Below are positions 43,485-52,528 of a stretch of DNA of 64,000 bases, piece by piece. Location of the stretch: the NCBI GenBank assembly GCA_964557855.1, contig CAZLBP010000007.1, positions 1 to 64,000 on the forward strand, written 5' to 3'. Position 1 is the first letter of the stretch. Every line of letters starts with the position of its first letter. Below the pieces are notes generated by a model. The model was not told the DNA's origin and made no database searches. It saw nothing but the letters and a program-made list of their open reading frames with translations. The position numbers and the translations under genes are program-made. Source of the DNA: JAJRZL01 sp964557855. Its GTDB lineage: Bacteria; Zixibacteria; MSB-5A5; GN15; FEB-12.

Positions 43485-43673
43485 GGCTTTGAAGAAGTCG
43501 AGATCATACGGTGCTTTCGGAAGAAACCGTGAAGAATAATTGATAGCCGCCGGACCTCTACGGTTCACGTCCAATATCGACACAATCCATCCGGTAAATG
43601 TTGTTTTCATGCCCTCGTTGCCCTATACTGTCGGGAGTAGACACAAGCTCACGCCTGAGAATAAGGAGACCAC

Positions 43674-45209
43674 GTGCCCGACCAGCAACGCCGCGACTCT
43701 GACCGAAGAAGATCGTACTTTCGTCATCCGTTGGCGGCAGTCGGCGGCGCCGCCGTGGCCGCCGGTATTGCGTTGTTCATTGTTCTGTTTTTCATAGATA
43801 TTACTTCGGGTGATCCCAACCCATATCGCTCGCTGGTCACATTCATCGGCACTCCATTTCTAGTTTTTCTGGGTCTGGCTCTGTTCCTCTTGTCAATGTG
43901 GCTGCAGAGACGCCAGGCACGCAAGAGAGGGGAGACGATCCGGTTCGATTTTGCCGTAATTCCACATGATCCCGGCAAACGGTGGAATTACTGGTTCTTT
44001 ATTATTCTCTCGTTCGTTCTCATTGTCGGATCGGTGTATAGCGGCTACCGAGGCTATGAGGTTACCGACTCGGTAGAATTCTGCGGACAAACCTGTCATC
44101 AAGTGATGCGCCCGCAGGCCGTGACGTATCACAATTCGCCCCATGCCCGGGTACCTTGTGTCGAATGCCATATAGGACCCGGCGCCTCGTTCTGGGTGCA
44201 GTCGAAAATCGACGGGATGCGGCAGGTAGTTGCAACCCTGTTCAACACGTATGAGAAACCCATCAAAACACCCGTCCACAACCTCCGACCGGCTCAGCAA
44301 ACGTGCGAGGGTTGTCATTGGCCGCAACAGTTCTACGGCCAGAAATTGATCACGAATACGTATTATCGTACTGACGAAGAGAATTCTCCCTGGACAATCG
44401 ATCTGCTGGTTAAGATCGGTGGCGGTAACCCGCGCACCGGCGCACTTGAGGGCATTCACTGGCATATGCTGGGACCCACGATCGAATACATTGCGCTCGA
44501 TGAAAAACGGCAAGAAATTCCCTGGATTCGTCTGACTGATTCTACCGGCGAAGTATACGTATATACCGATCCGGATATGGACCCGGAGGAGATTCCCGAT
44601 CCCGAAGACCCCGAAGTCGAAGTTCGCCTGTTTGACTGCATGGACTGCCACAATCGCCCCAGCCACTCCTTCCAGCCGCCGGCCAAATCGATGAATCTGG
44701 CGTTGTCGACGGGCCGCATCTCGAAAACACTGCCTTATATTCGACAAGTCGGTCTGGAACTCCTCAATACCGAATACGAGACCACCGAGCAAGCCCTGGC
44801 GGAGATTCGTGACGGTCTGGTCGGGTACTATCAGGAAGAATACCCGGAGGTCTTCGAGCAACGTATGGCGGATATTGAGGATGCCGGCAAACATCTGCAG
44901 ACAATCTACGAACGCAACTTTTTTCCGGAAATGGAGACCGACTACCGGGTTCGAGAAAACAATCTCAGCCACTTCGTCAACGACGGCTGTTTTCGGTGCC
45001 ATGACGGCGTCAAAGAGAGTCAATGGGGCGAGCAGCTGTCCCGCGATTGTAACTCCTGTCACCTGGTCATTGCTCAAGGTCCTACAGACAACCGTGAGAA
45101 CCTGGAAAGTAGCATTGCGGGCCTGGAGTTCACTCATCCCGAGGAGATTGACGAGTTGTGGAAAGAGATGAAATGCACCGGCTGCCATGATCCGGAATCG
45201 GGGTATTAG
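43674..45209 (+). CDS. NapC/NirT-type membrane multiheme cytochrome c (seven heme motifs)
   Basis: 511 aa. Three hydrophobic segments occupy the first 130 residues (VGGAAVAAGIALFIVLFFI, FIGTPFLVFLGLALFLLS, WFFIILSFVLIVGSVYSG). The NapC/NirT-like core begins with CGQTCH, a CxxxCH form, then CVECH and CEGCH. The C-terminal half adds CMDCH, CFRCH, CNSCH and CTGCH, giving seven attachment motifs. Such proteins take electrons from menaquinol in the inner membrane and pass them to periplasmic partners. GTG 43674 follows AAGGAGACCAC. It runs convergently into the 11-heme gene, with 10 bp between stops. Confidence 0.88.
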   Translation: MPDQQRRDSDRRRSYFRHPLAAVGGAAVAAGIALFIVLFFIDITSGDPNPYRSLVTFIGTPFLVFLGLALFLLSMWLQRRQARKRGETIRFDFAVIPHDPGKRWNYWFFIILSFVLIVGSVYSGYRGYEVTDSVEFCGQTCHQVMRPQAVTYHNSPHARVPCVECHIGPGASFWVQSKIDGMRQVVATLFNTYEKPIKTPVHNLRPAQQTCEGCHWPQQFYGQKLITNTYYRTDEENSPWTIDLLVKIGGGNPRTGALEGIHWHMLGPTIEYIALDEKRQEIPWIRLTDSTGEVYVYTDPDMDPEEIPDPEDPEVEVRLFDCMDCHNRPSHSFQPPAKSMNLALSTGRISKTLPYIRQVGLELLNTEYETTEQALAEIRDGLVGYYQEEYPEVFEQRMADIEDAGKHLQTIYERNFFPEMETDYRVRENNLSHFVNDGCFRCHDGVKESQWGEQLSRDCNSCHLVIAQGPTDNRENLESSIAGLEFTHPEEIDELWKEMKCTGCHDPESGY

Positions 45210-45219
45210 CGCCGGCCGA

Positions 45220-47181
45220 CTATTTCTCCTCAGACTTCCCTGAAGGCTCTTTTTTCCCCGTCGTTTCTTCTGCCGACCTCGGTGGTTCCTTGTGCTCATG
45301 CTCGTACATTTCACGGGGCATTTTGCCGTCGATCCATGACGGGTTCATCGGATAAACGTTGGGGCTGAAAACGGTCGAATACAAATGCCAGATTAAGATG
45401 GCGAGGGTCGCCAGCCAGGCTTCATAATAATGGATAACCAGCATGACATCGAGCACGCCTTTCGGTAACCACTGAACGGCAATGTTATCGAACCAGAGCA
45501 GGTACCCCGTAATAATCATGATGAAGGTTCCCCAAACCAAGGCCCAGTACTCGGCTTTTTCTATATAGCCAAAACGGCCGAAGACCGGTCGCTTGACTTT
45601 GACGCCCAGATTGTAGCCGATCATCTGGAAGAACTGCCGGAAATCGAGGGAGTTGGGCCACATATCGCGAAGGAACTGCCGTCCTCTGGGACCGGTCAGG
45701 TAGATGACATGCCACAGAGTAGTTATGGTGAAGAGCACTCCGGCTACGCGATGGACAATGCCTCGGACGGGAAACCCGCCTTCCCACCCGAACAGGAGAT
45801 TGACCCACCAGGACTGTGAATACCGTAAGGAGAAGCCACTGATGACCAGAGCAATAAAGGTAATCATCAACCCCCAGTGCTGCCAGACTTCATTCAGCGT
45901 CATGCGCCTGATAGAGGGTCGCGACCTGACGACGTTGATTTGCTTTCTCAGATCAATCAGCCAGTGGACCACCATCAAACCAATGATGACAAATATAGCG
46001 ACAATATATATGTCTTTGACAACATTTGCCGCCGGTGTACCGGAGATTCCCGGGTCCGCGTGAATCGGTGTTGCGGCCATGGCTTCTGAAATCCCGGGAT
46101 GACACGAGCCACAGGTTTGTTGCAGGTTATCCGGGTGTACCGAAGATTCGGGATCACTCTGTGGCAGAATCAGATGCGCCTCGTGACACGAGGCGCAGTT
46201 AGCCACCGTCAGGTCACCGGCACGGCTCTTGAGGCCATGATAGCTGTCATACCAGGTACGAAGGCGTCCGGTCGGAACGCCATACTTTTCATTCAGGAAG
46301 GCCGATTCATGACACGGAGCGCAGGTGGCTTCGGCTACCCGCGTTGGGCTGACTCGCGAGCGAGGATCCGACGGCGAAATGATGCCATGTTCACCATGGC
46401 AGTGCGTGCAAACCGGAGGGTCGACTTCGCCTCGCGCTACCAGTCTGCCGTGAATGCCCTCCCAGAATTCCTGTTCCACGATCGTATGACACTTGCCGCA
46501 TGTATTGGGGATGTTGAAGTGATTTATGGTCGACTGCGAATGCCCCGGACCATAGATCTTGTGTGCGTTGCCGTTGCTCGAATGGCAGTCATTACATGAA
46601 GCCGAGAGATCAACACCCCCCGCAATAGCCTGTCCGTGAACACTGCTCTTATATACCGTTACGGCCTCGCCATATAGAATCTCATGTTTGGTAGTCAGAT
46701 CGATATCTTCATGACAGGCGCCGCAGGTGGTAGGCAAATTCTCCGGACTGATACGCGAGCCGCGATCGGATGACGATAAGATGTCATGGCTGCCGTGGCA
46801 ATCGGCGCACGTGGGGATATCGGGATCCTCCCCGACCGGTACGCGACCGTGCATGTCGTATTCTTCGGCCTCGGTCGCGTGACACAGACCGCACTCGACC
46901 TTCTCCAATTCGTCGTCATGGGGATAGTCTTCGAAACCGACCAAATCCAAATGACAATCGACACACGCCATTCCGGCGTGCATAGAGGAGTCTATCCTGG
47001 CGTGTGACACGTACATTGAAATCTCGTTGCCCAGTGAGTCAAGGCCGATCAACTCCGGGTCACTGTGGCACGAGAGACAGGTCTCATCATCATCCTGAGC
47101 CAGACAGAAACCGGTCGGCAACGACAGAGAGATAAGGACGACGAGCAGGCTCCATATCATAAGACCACAGGTTCTTTTCAT
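45220..47181 (-). CDS. CbcL-like fusion: 11-heme cytochrome c plus membrane cytochrome b
   Basis: 653 aa. A signal peptide is followed by a periplasmic domain (to about residue 385) with eleven CxxCH motifs: CLSCH, CVDCH, CGLCH, CADCH, CGACH, CNDCH, CGKCH, CTHCH, CAPCH, CASCH, CGSCH. From about 386 a multi-helix membrane domain resembles the diheme cytochrome b of FdnI/HydC type with histidines in MVVHW, QHWGLM, VHRVAG, LWHVIYL and IWHLYS. Geobacter CbcL has the same design and oxidises menaquinol during metal respiration. It is a paralogue of the next gene upstream. The C-terminal 25 residues are Lys/Glu-rich. Confidence 0.92.
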   Translation of the reverse strand: MKRTCGLMIWSLLVVLISLSLPTGFCLAQDDDETCLSCHSDPELIGLDSLGNEISMYVSHARIDSSMHAGMACVDCHLDLVGFEDYPHDDELEKVECGLCHATEAEEYDMHGRVPVGEDPDIPTCADCHGSHDILSSSDRGSRISPENLPTTCGACHEDIDLTTKHEILYGEAVTVYKSSVHGQAIAGGVDLSASCNDCHSSNGNAHKIYGPGHSQSTINHFNIPNTCGKCHTIVEQEFWEGIHGRLVARGEVDPPVCTHCHGEHGIISPSDPRSRVSPTRVAEATCAPCHESAFLNEKYGVPTGRLRTWYDSYHGLKSRAGDLTVANCASCHEAHLILPQSDPESSVHPDNLQQTCGSCHPGISEAMAATPIHADPGISGTPAANVVKDIYIVAIFVIIGLMVVHWLIDLRKQINVVRSRPSIRRMTLNEVWQHWGLMITFIALVISGFSLRYSQSWWVNLLFGWEGGFPVRGIVHRVAGVLFTITTLWHVIYLTGPRGRQFLRDMWPNSLDFRQFFQMIGYNLGVKVKRPVFGRFGYIEKAEYWALVWGTFIMIITGYLLWFDNIAVQWLPKGVLDVMLVIHYYEAWLATLAILIWHLYSTVFSPNVYPMNPSWIDGKMPREMYEHEHKEPPRSAEETTGKKEPSGKSEEK

Positions 47182-47231
47182 AGTCTACCTTGCTGTAATT
47201 CTCACGTTCAAACCTGAAACTTCTTCCTTTT

Positions 47232-50150
47232 CTATCTATATCCGAAAACCTCGGCATATATAATCAGAAGAATCAATGACAAGCCGATTACCAAGGCCAC
47301 CGTACCGAAAATCCGAATGGCTCTGACGATCGGCTTCGGCAGCGGCTCCGCCAAATGACGCTTGATTTGCCGCGACTTCATAAGTTCCTGGTATTCTCGG
47401 GGACGATCCTGTTTCAGTTCTTCCAGCGGGACCCGGCCGGTGAAGATGACCGTATCCATGGGGAACTTGTCGGGTCGAAAGTGGGTGTTGAAGAAATGGA
47501 CGGTGAAAATGAAACCGGTCGCCAGCAGAGCTTCGTCGGAGTGAATAATCGTCGCGACGTTTATTATCCACCCGGGCAGGAACAAGGTAAAGAATTCGGG
47601 GAACCATAACATGAGGCCGGTCGTGCCGATTACGGCTACCCCCCAGAAGACGGCGAAGTAGTCGAATTTCTCCCAATATGTCCAGCGGCCGTACTGCGGT
47701 CGGGGACCGAGACCGATGAACCACTTCAGCGTGCCTTTCAACTCGCGCCAATCGGTTTTCGACGGGAGCAGGGAATGGGGACCGGTCAGCATCTCTTTCC
47801 ATGATTTCTTGCTGCGGCGTTTGCTGACGATGAGGTCGACCAGATGTATCCCAAAGTAAGCGAATGTGATTATCGCACACAGTCTGTGGATGTACCCGGC
47901 CGATTCGAATCCGCCCAGCATGCCTGACAACCATTGCGCCCAGCTGAGATACGAAAACTTGAGCGTCATTCCTGTCAGCGCCAGGCCCAGAAAGCTCACG
48001 ACGACCATGACATGCAGCCAACTATGGAGGGGCTTGAAGCGGCGGTACTCCATGCGACCTCGTAAGGCCTGTCGCAGTTGCTTGTGCTGTCTCATGGCCT
48101 GAAACGAGCGCGGCAACCAGAGTAACGTATGGGTGCCGGCCACGACAAACGTCCCCACGAGCAGAATGGTCATGAACCAGAACGTATAGTACAGAATAGG
48201 GTACTTGGTGCGATCATGATGGGTGGCGTGGGTCAGGTAACCGGCAAACTGCCGATGAGAGCCTTTATGGCACTGCCCGCAGGTTTCGACGATGTTCTGC
48301 CGGGACAGGGTTGAAGTCGGGTTATCCGGCGGCAGAATGTTGTGAGAGCCGTGGCAGTCATAGCACTGAGCCGCTGCCGCATAGCCTAATTTCGACACCT
48401 TGCCGTGGAAGGTCTCAAAATAGCTTTCGGTCACGGCTTCATGGCAGCCGCCGCACTGCTGCATGATGTTCAATCGAAAGTCAAGCCGGTCGGCCCGCTG
48501 GATCTCGTGTGATGAGTGGCAGTCGTTGCAGGTGGGGAGTTTTTCATCGGTATCGGAGGCGACGGGAGAATGGATGCTGTTTTTGAACTGCTCGTAAATC
48601 CCGTTGTGACACACGGCGCAGGTACGGGCGATATTCTTGGGATGGACGCTGGAATTCGGATTCTCTGGAGGCAGCACCCGGTGCGCCGTGTGACAGTCCG
48701 TGCACATAGCGGTCACCACGAGCCCGCTTTCCACGAGGCCCTTCCCATGAATACTCATCAAATATTCGTTTACCCGCTCGTGGTCATCGTTGATGCGTTC
48801 CGCCGCCGTTGCGCCGCTCCGGTGACAATCCGCACAGAGAGAGGGTACGTTACGAGGATATGTCCGTGATTCGGGGTCCCGATGATTGAGCATGTTGTGC
48901 TTGCCGTGACAATCGGTACAAATCGGTGCATCCGGATCACCGCGATCAGCTAACCTGCCGTGCATGCTGGAATCATAGGTGGCCACCACTTCGCTGTGAC
49001 AGATAGAACAGTCGACTCTGTTTATCACCGTGGCGCAAGGGCGGTCATGACCGGGAGTGACGCCGGTGTGACACTGGGCGCAGGTAACGCTGCCGTGGGT
49101 TGAGCTACGTATTTCTATCGAGTCAACATAGATCGAGATCGTGTCGTCAGATCGCACCATTGTCAAATCAGGCTTGCTGTGGCAGCTGAGGCACTGTTTG
49201 TCGGCCATGCCCTCTTCGTAGAAGACGTTTCGTATCCGGTGGGGCGAGTGACAGTCTACGCAGGCGGGCACCTTGTGAGGTTCTTTTTGCCAGAGCTCTC
49301 CACGAATAACCTTCCGGTGAACCTTTTCTATCTGACCGTGGCATTGCTGACAGGTTTGGGCGATGTTGTTTCTGTGAATACTGGACTGAGGATCTTCGTG
49401 ATCGCGGACATTATGTGCCGTGTGACAGTCGATACAAACGGCTGTTACGATCAGACCCTGATTGAACAGCCCAAATCCATGGATGGACTGTGAGTAATGA
49501 AAGAGAATGCTGTCCTCGGGAATGTCGTATTTCTGTGAGACTTCGGTTCCTTCTTTGTGACAACTACCGCACATGAACGGGATGTTGAACCGAGCGACAC
49601 GAGAATCCGGCGATTGCGCATCAAGGACGTCATGCGCTCCATGACAATCCCAGCATCGCGGCGCCAAAGGCGCCCCGGTGTGGACTATCTGGCCGTGAAG
49701 CGACTTGTCATAGACTTGAATAATCCCCTGATGACAATTGCCGCAGTTGACTCCCTTCTCGCCGACGTCGGAATCGCCGGGTGAGACGATGGTATGATAG
49801 CCATGACAATCCCAGCACTGCGCCACGTCGCCGTGTATGCTCTCGTCATGAATTTTCGACACATCGTCATGACACGTACCACAGTAAACCGGCTCCAGAT
49901 CGTCATCATGCGGATAGTCTTCAACGCCGCTCAGGTCGAGGTGGCAGTCCACGCACTCCATGCCGGCGTGGACGGATTGCACGAACTGTTCCAGCGAGAC
50001 ATAGACAGAGATTTCGTCGCCGGCTGTATCGAGACCGGTCAGTTCGTCGTCGGCATGACAGGCCATACAGGTTTCGATGTCATCCTGTCCGACAGCGTTG
50101 CCAAGCAGGACTCCCGTGAGAAGCGCGACTGTAAGGAGAAGGCGGGTCAC
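47232..50150 (-). CDS. CbcL-like fusion: 21-heme cytochrome c plus membrane cytochrome b
   Basis: 972 aa. After a signal peptide, residues to about 650 carry twenty-one CxxCH motifs, counted individually from CMACH to the last CGQCH. From 654 the membrane cytochrome-b domain begins, with His in PLHSWLHVM, GYIHRLC, GIHLVD, IIHSDEALL and TVHFF, and an extra helix at the C-terminus (VALVIGLSLILLIIYAEVF). The segment from CLSCHSKPDL repeats the N-terminal pattern CxxCH, ISVYV/ISIYV, HG, CxxCH, so the c part looks like an internal duplication of a module of about ten hemes. It likely passes quinol electrons to periplasmic or extracellular carriers. It lies 50 nt upstream of the 11-heme paralogue. 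Confidence 0.92.
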   Translation of the reverse strand: MTRLLLTVALLTGVLLGNAVGQDDIETCMACHADDELTGLDTAGDEISVYVSLEQFVQSVHAGMECVDCHLDLSGVEDYPHDDDLEPVYCGTCHDDVSKIHDESIHGDVAQCWDCHGYHTIVSPGDSDVGEKGVNCGNCHQGIIQVYDKSLHGQIVHTGAPLAPRCWDCHGAHDVLDAQSPDSRVARFNIPFMCGSCHKEGTEVSQKYDIPEDSILFHYSQSIHGFGLFNQGLIVTAVCIDCHTAHNVRDHEDPQSSIHRNNIAQTCQQCHGQIEKVHRKVIRGELWQKEPHKVPACVDCHSPHRIRNVFYEEGMADKQCLSCHSKPDLTMVRSDDTISIYVDSIEIRSSTHGSVTCAQCHTGVTPGHDRPCATVINRVDCSICHSEVVATYDSSMHGRLADRGDPDAPICTDCHGKHNMLNHRDPESRTYPRNVPSLCADCHRSGATAAERINDDHERVNEYLMSIHGKGLVESGLVVTAMCTDCHTAHRVLPPENPNSSVHPKNIARTCAVCHNGIYEQFKNSIHSPVASDTDEKLPTCNDCHSSHEIQRADRLDFRLNIMQQCGGCHEAVTESYFETFHGKVSKLGYAAAAQCYDCHGSHNILPPDNPTSTLSRQNIVETCGQCHKGSHRQFAGYLTHATHHDRTKYPILYYTFWFMTILLVGTFVVAGTHTLLWLPRSFQAMRQHKQLRQALRGRMEYRRFKPLHSWLHVMVVVSFLGLALTGMTLKFSYLSWAQWLSGMLGGFESAGYIHRLCAIITFAYFGIHLVDLIVSKRRSKKSWKEMLTGPHSLLPSKTDWRELKGTLKWFIGLGPRPQYGRWTYWEKFDYFAVFWGVAVIGTTGLMLWFPEFFTLFLPGWIINVATIIHSDEALLATGFIFTVHFFNTHFRPDKFPMDTVIFTGRVPLEELKQDRPREYQELMKSRQIKRHLAEPLPKPIVRAIRIFGTVALVIGLSLILLIIYAEVFGYR

Positions 50151-50212
50151 TTACTCTCCCGGTTATGAGGATATGCAATGCTTAGTACCAGGTCCGATTC
50201 TCCTTCAGAAAA

Positions 50213-50244
50213 CAAAGCCGGGCGCCTCGTAACCGCCCGGCTTT
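50213..50244 (-). terminator. Intrinsic terminator after the outer-membrane barrel gene
   Basis: A perfect 11-bp stem, AAAGCCGGGCG at 50214-50224 and CGCCCGGCTTT at 50234-50244. On the - strand it is followed by GTTTTC, a short U-run. It lies 35 bp beyond the end of the barrel frame and separates the decaheme-barrel transcript from the 21-heme gene. Confidence 0.75.
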
Positions 50245-50278
50245 GACATATCATGTGAATAATATCACATAAATGCTC

Positions 50279-50767
50279 CTAAAATTCAAGTCCTATTCCG
50301 GACCGAATCATAAAAAATCGACCGGATTCATCCCCGTACACGTATCCGCCGGCGTCATCGGTCAGATCCGCGAACTCGCCGTCAACGCTCAGAGTTACCC
50401 GGGGTGCTAACCTATAAGTCAGACCGGCGCCGACACGAATCAGTTGATAATCCAAATCCGAGTAACTGACCATCTCGTCAAAGGTGAAATCCTGATGTTC
50501 CAGGTCTCCGCCCGGATGAGTCGGGTTGGTCAGTCGAGCCTCGATCGTCCCAGCCGGGAAGAGCACTTCCTCGTACGCGGCATCGGCTATGTTAAGGGTG
50601 GCCGTGGCGGTGATGCTCAGCCTGCTTGTCGGCAGAAAGCCGGCCGAGAGGTAGATATTATGAATATTGGACTTGTAATCGCTCATGGCGAATCCGGAAC
50701 CGTAATGTCTCGGAATGATGACCGAGTCTGCCGGTGAACCTGCGACACCCACGGTGTCGGTAAACAT
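50279..50767 (-). pseudogene. C-terminal part of the outer-membrane barrel, cut off by an in-frame TGA
   Basis: 162 codons from ATG 50767 in exactly the same frame as the upstream barrel gene, separated from it only by TGA (50777-50779) and three codons. It has no signal peptide. Amphipathic strands continue (IHNIYLSAGFLPTSRLSITATATLNI, YQLIRVGAGLTYRLAPRVTLSVDGEF), and it ends in IRSGIGLEF with a C-terminal Phe, the beta-signal recognised by the Bam complex. These show that this is the end of the barrel and not a separate gene. Confidence 0.82.
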
Positions 50768-50776
50768 ATGACCTGC

Positions 50777-52519
50777 TCAGCCGTCAAACAACGCGACCGT
50801 CACCGGTCCTCGCGATTTGTAGTGGTAGAACGTATAGCCGCCCGTCAGACTCCATTTCGGCTCTGGCGTCAGAGTTACAGCCAAATTAGGCTGCAACGAG
50901 AAATGCTCTACATCAAGGCTGTCCAGATCACCATTTTTATCATAGAATCCCCGCAATCCAAGATTCAAATTCACTTTGGGGTCCGGGCGGTAAGTGGATG
51001 TCCACTCGAACTCGTGTCGATCGGTGGGCTCGGTCGTGATAGTTTGGTACCGTAAGGCTTCGCGTTCGTGGTAGAAGAAGAACGCGAACGTGCTGCCGAA
51101 CCCGGCCCAATCGCGTGAGATGTTTTCGCTTGCCGACATTTCGAACAGCCCTTTAGATGAGACAAACGGATCGGACGTCTTCTCGAACCGATAGTTCACC
51201 CTGGCGCTGTATTGCAGACCCTTCCGATACCGGAGCTTCGCCTGACCGATTAACCGCTTGGTGGTCAGGCCCTCATCCACAACCGAGTAATCGTCCCGGT
51301 CAATAAGCGTATACCCGCCCAGGACCGACAGTGTAAACCGGTCGTTCAGACGTGTGATGATCTCGGCGGTCGATTGAGCCTCAAGCCGATCCAAACTGGA
51401 ATAGCGGGTGAAATCGAAACTCGGCCGGCTCGATTCCGGGCCGGGGCGACCTTCGCGGTAGGTGGAAAGATCTATGAAATAGTCGTCATTGTTGATACGA
51501 ATTCCCCGTACACGCGCAATTAACCGAGTCCGGCGAGAGAGGAGGGTCGAATAGCTGGCGACTCCAGTTAAGGCGTCGCTGGTAAGTTCCGTCCCTTTGT
51601 TTTCGGTCGTGGTGTAAGCCAGTGCCGATGCGAAATGACCTTCGCCGACCCTGGTTTTCACGCGCACTTTGTGGGTCATTTTCTCCGTTTCGGGAAACCT
51701 GTTGTGAGATATCGTGGTATCGTCGTAAATCAGGCGGGAGCCAAACTCAGCCTGCTGGCCAGTGTTTGTGTAGGTAATAGGGTGAGAGGCCGTGTCATAG
51801 TAACGCGTGGGCTCAGGCGCGAACGACTCGAACTTGCGATATCCAAACTGATAGCCCACATCCACCTTGTTAACCGTGGCTTCCAGCCCGGCTTCCACCT
51901 GATGGGTTCGCATGTCTACATCAGCGGATTGCGACACAACATGGCAGCCCCAGCAGTGATTATTGGAGAGCGCCTGCTGTTCGCCGTTTTTGAGGATGCT
52001 CCGATGCGCAACGATGAACCGGACATTGTTACGCCTGGACAACAGGAGATCCATTTTGGTCAGAATCTCGTGTCGGTTGTAGTTGTAGTCCGCACCGGGA
52101 TCCTTTAACTCGTGCGAGATTATCTTGCCTCCCGTGGCTTCTTTGGCATCGAAGTTGGTCAGCAAGTCCTGGCCCAACTGTTTGGTCAGGGAACGGTAAC
52201 GCAGTTCGACATTCAATCGCTCTCCCGCCACCGCCTTAAGGTCGGCATTGATGTTCTGGTCGTCGAAATAGTGGCTGTTGAGGATGATCAGTTTCCCATC
52301 GGACCTGAACATCGCGTTGAACTTCGTCTCCGGGTACAGCTCGTCATTGTTCAGCCGGTACTCTCCGACCTTCTTGGTGTAGTCGCTGAACTCCGTGTAG
52401 TGTCCACCCAACCAAAGAGAATAATTGAATGATTTCTCTTCTTCTTCAGCGAAGCCTGAAGAGTGGCTCAAACAGCAAACGGCCAGGCAGACGGTCAACG
52501 CATATGTCAGTTTTTTCAT
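50777..52519 (-). CDS. Outer-membrane beta-barrel of a porin-cytochrome conduit (MtrB/PioB-like), interrupted
   Basis: 580 aa before the TGA; about 745 codons with the downstream part, the usual MtrB/PioB size. A signal peptide (MKKLTYALTVCLAVCC to GFAEEEE) is followed by regular alternating amphipathic strands rich in Tyr, Arg and Asp, as in large porins. One CWGCH motif near residue 190 (NNHCWGCHVVSQSADVDMRTH) could bind a heme or serve as the CxxC of MtrB-type barrels. Its partner, a decaheme cytochrome, is 9 nt upstream. Without the C-terminal portion this product lacks its beta-signal and would probably not assemble. Confidence 0.82.
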   Translation of the reverse strand: MKKLTYALTVCLAVCCLSHSSGFAEEEEKSFNYSLWLGGHYTEFSDYTKKVGEYRLNNDELYPETKFNAMFRSDGKLIILNSHYFDDQNINADLKAVAGERLNVELRYRSLTKQLGQDLLTNFDAKEATGGKIISHELKDPGADYNYNRHEILTKMDLLLSRRNNVRFIVAHRSILKNGEQQALSNNHCWGCHVVSQSADVDMRTHQVEAGLEATVNKVDVGYQFGYRKFESFAPEPTRYYDTASHPITYTNTGQQAEFGSRLIYDDTTISHNRFPETEKMTHKVRVKTRVGEGHFASALAYTTTENKGTELTSDALTGVASYSTLLSRRTRLIARVRGIRINNDDYFIDLSTYREGRPGPESSRPSFDFTRYSSLDRLEAQSTAEIITRLNDRFTLSVLGGYTLIDRDDYSVVDEGLTTKRLIGQAKLRYRKGLQYSARVNYRFEKTSDPFVSSKGLFEMSASENISRDWAGFGSTFAFFFYHEREALRYQTITTEPTDRHEFEWTSTYRPDPKVNLNLGLRGFYDKNGDLDSLDVEHFSLQPNLAVTLTPEPKWSLTGGYTFYHYKSRGPVTVALFDG

Positions 52520-52528
52520 GACTTCCTC

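Noticed and set aside
43893..45314. A 473-codon open frame on - opposite the NapC-type gene
   Set aside because: The + strand encodes seven heme motifs and membrane helices; the opposite frame has neither.
50777..50779. Selenocysteine at the barrel TGA
   Set aside because: The context (beta-strand loop, no redox partner residue) does not fit a selenoprotein; a SECIS-like hairpin after the TGA was not evident.
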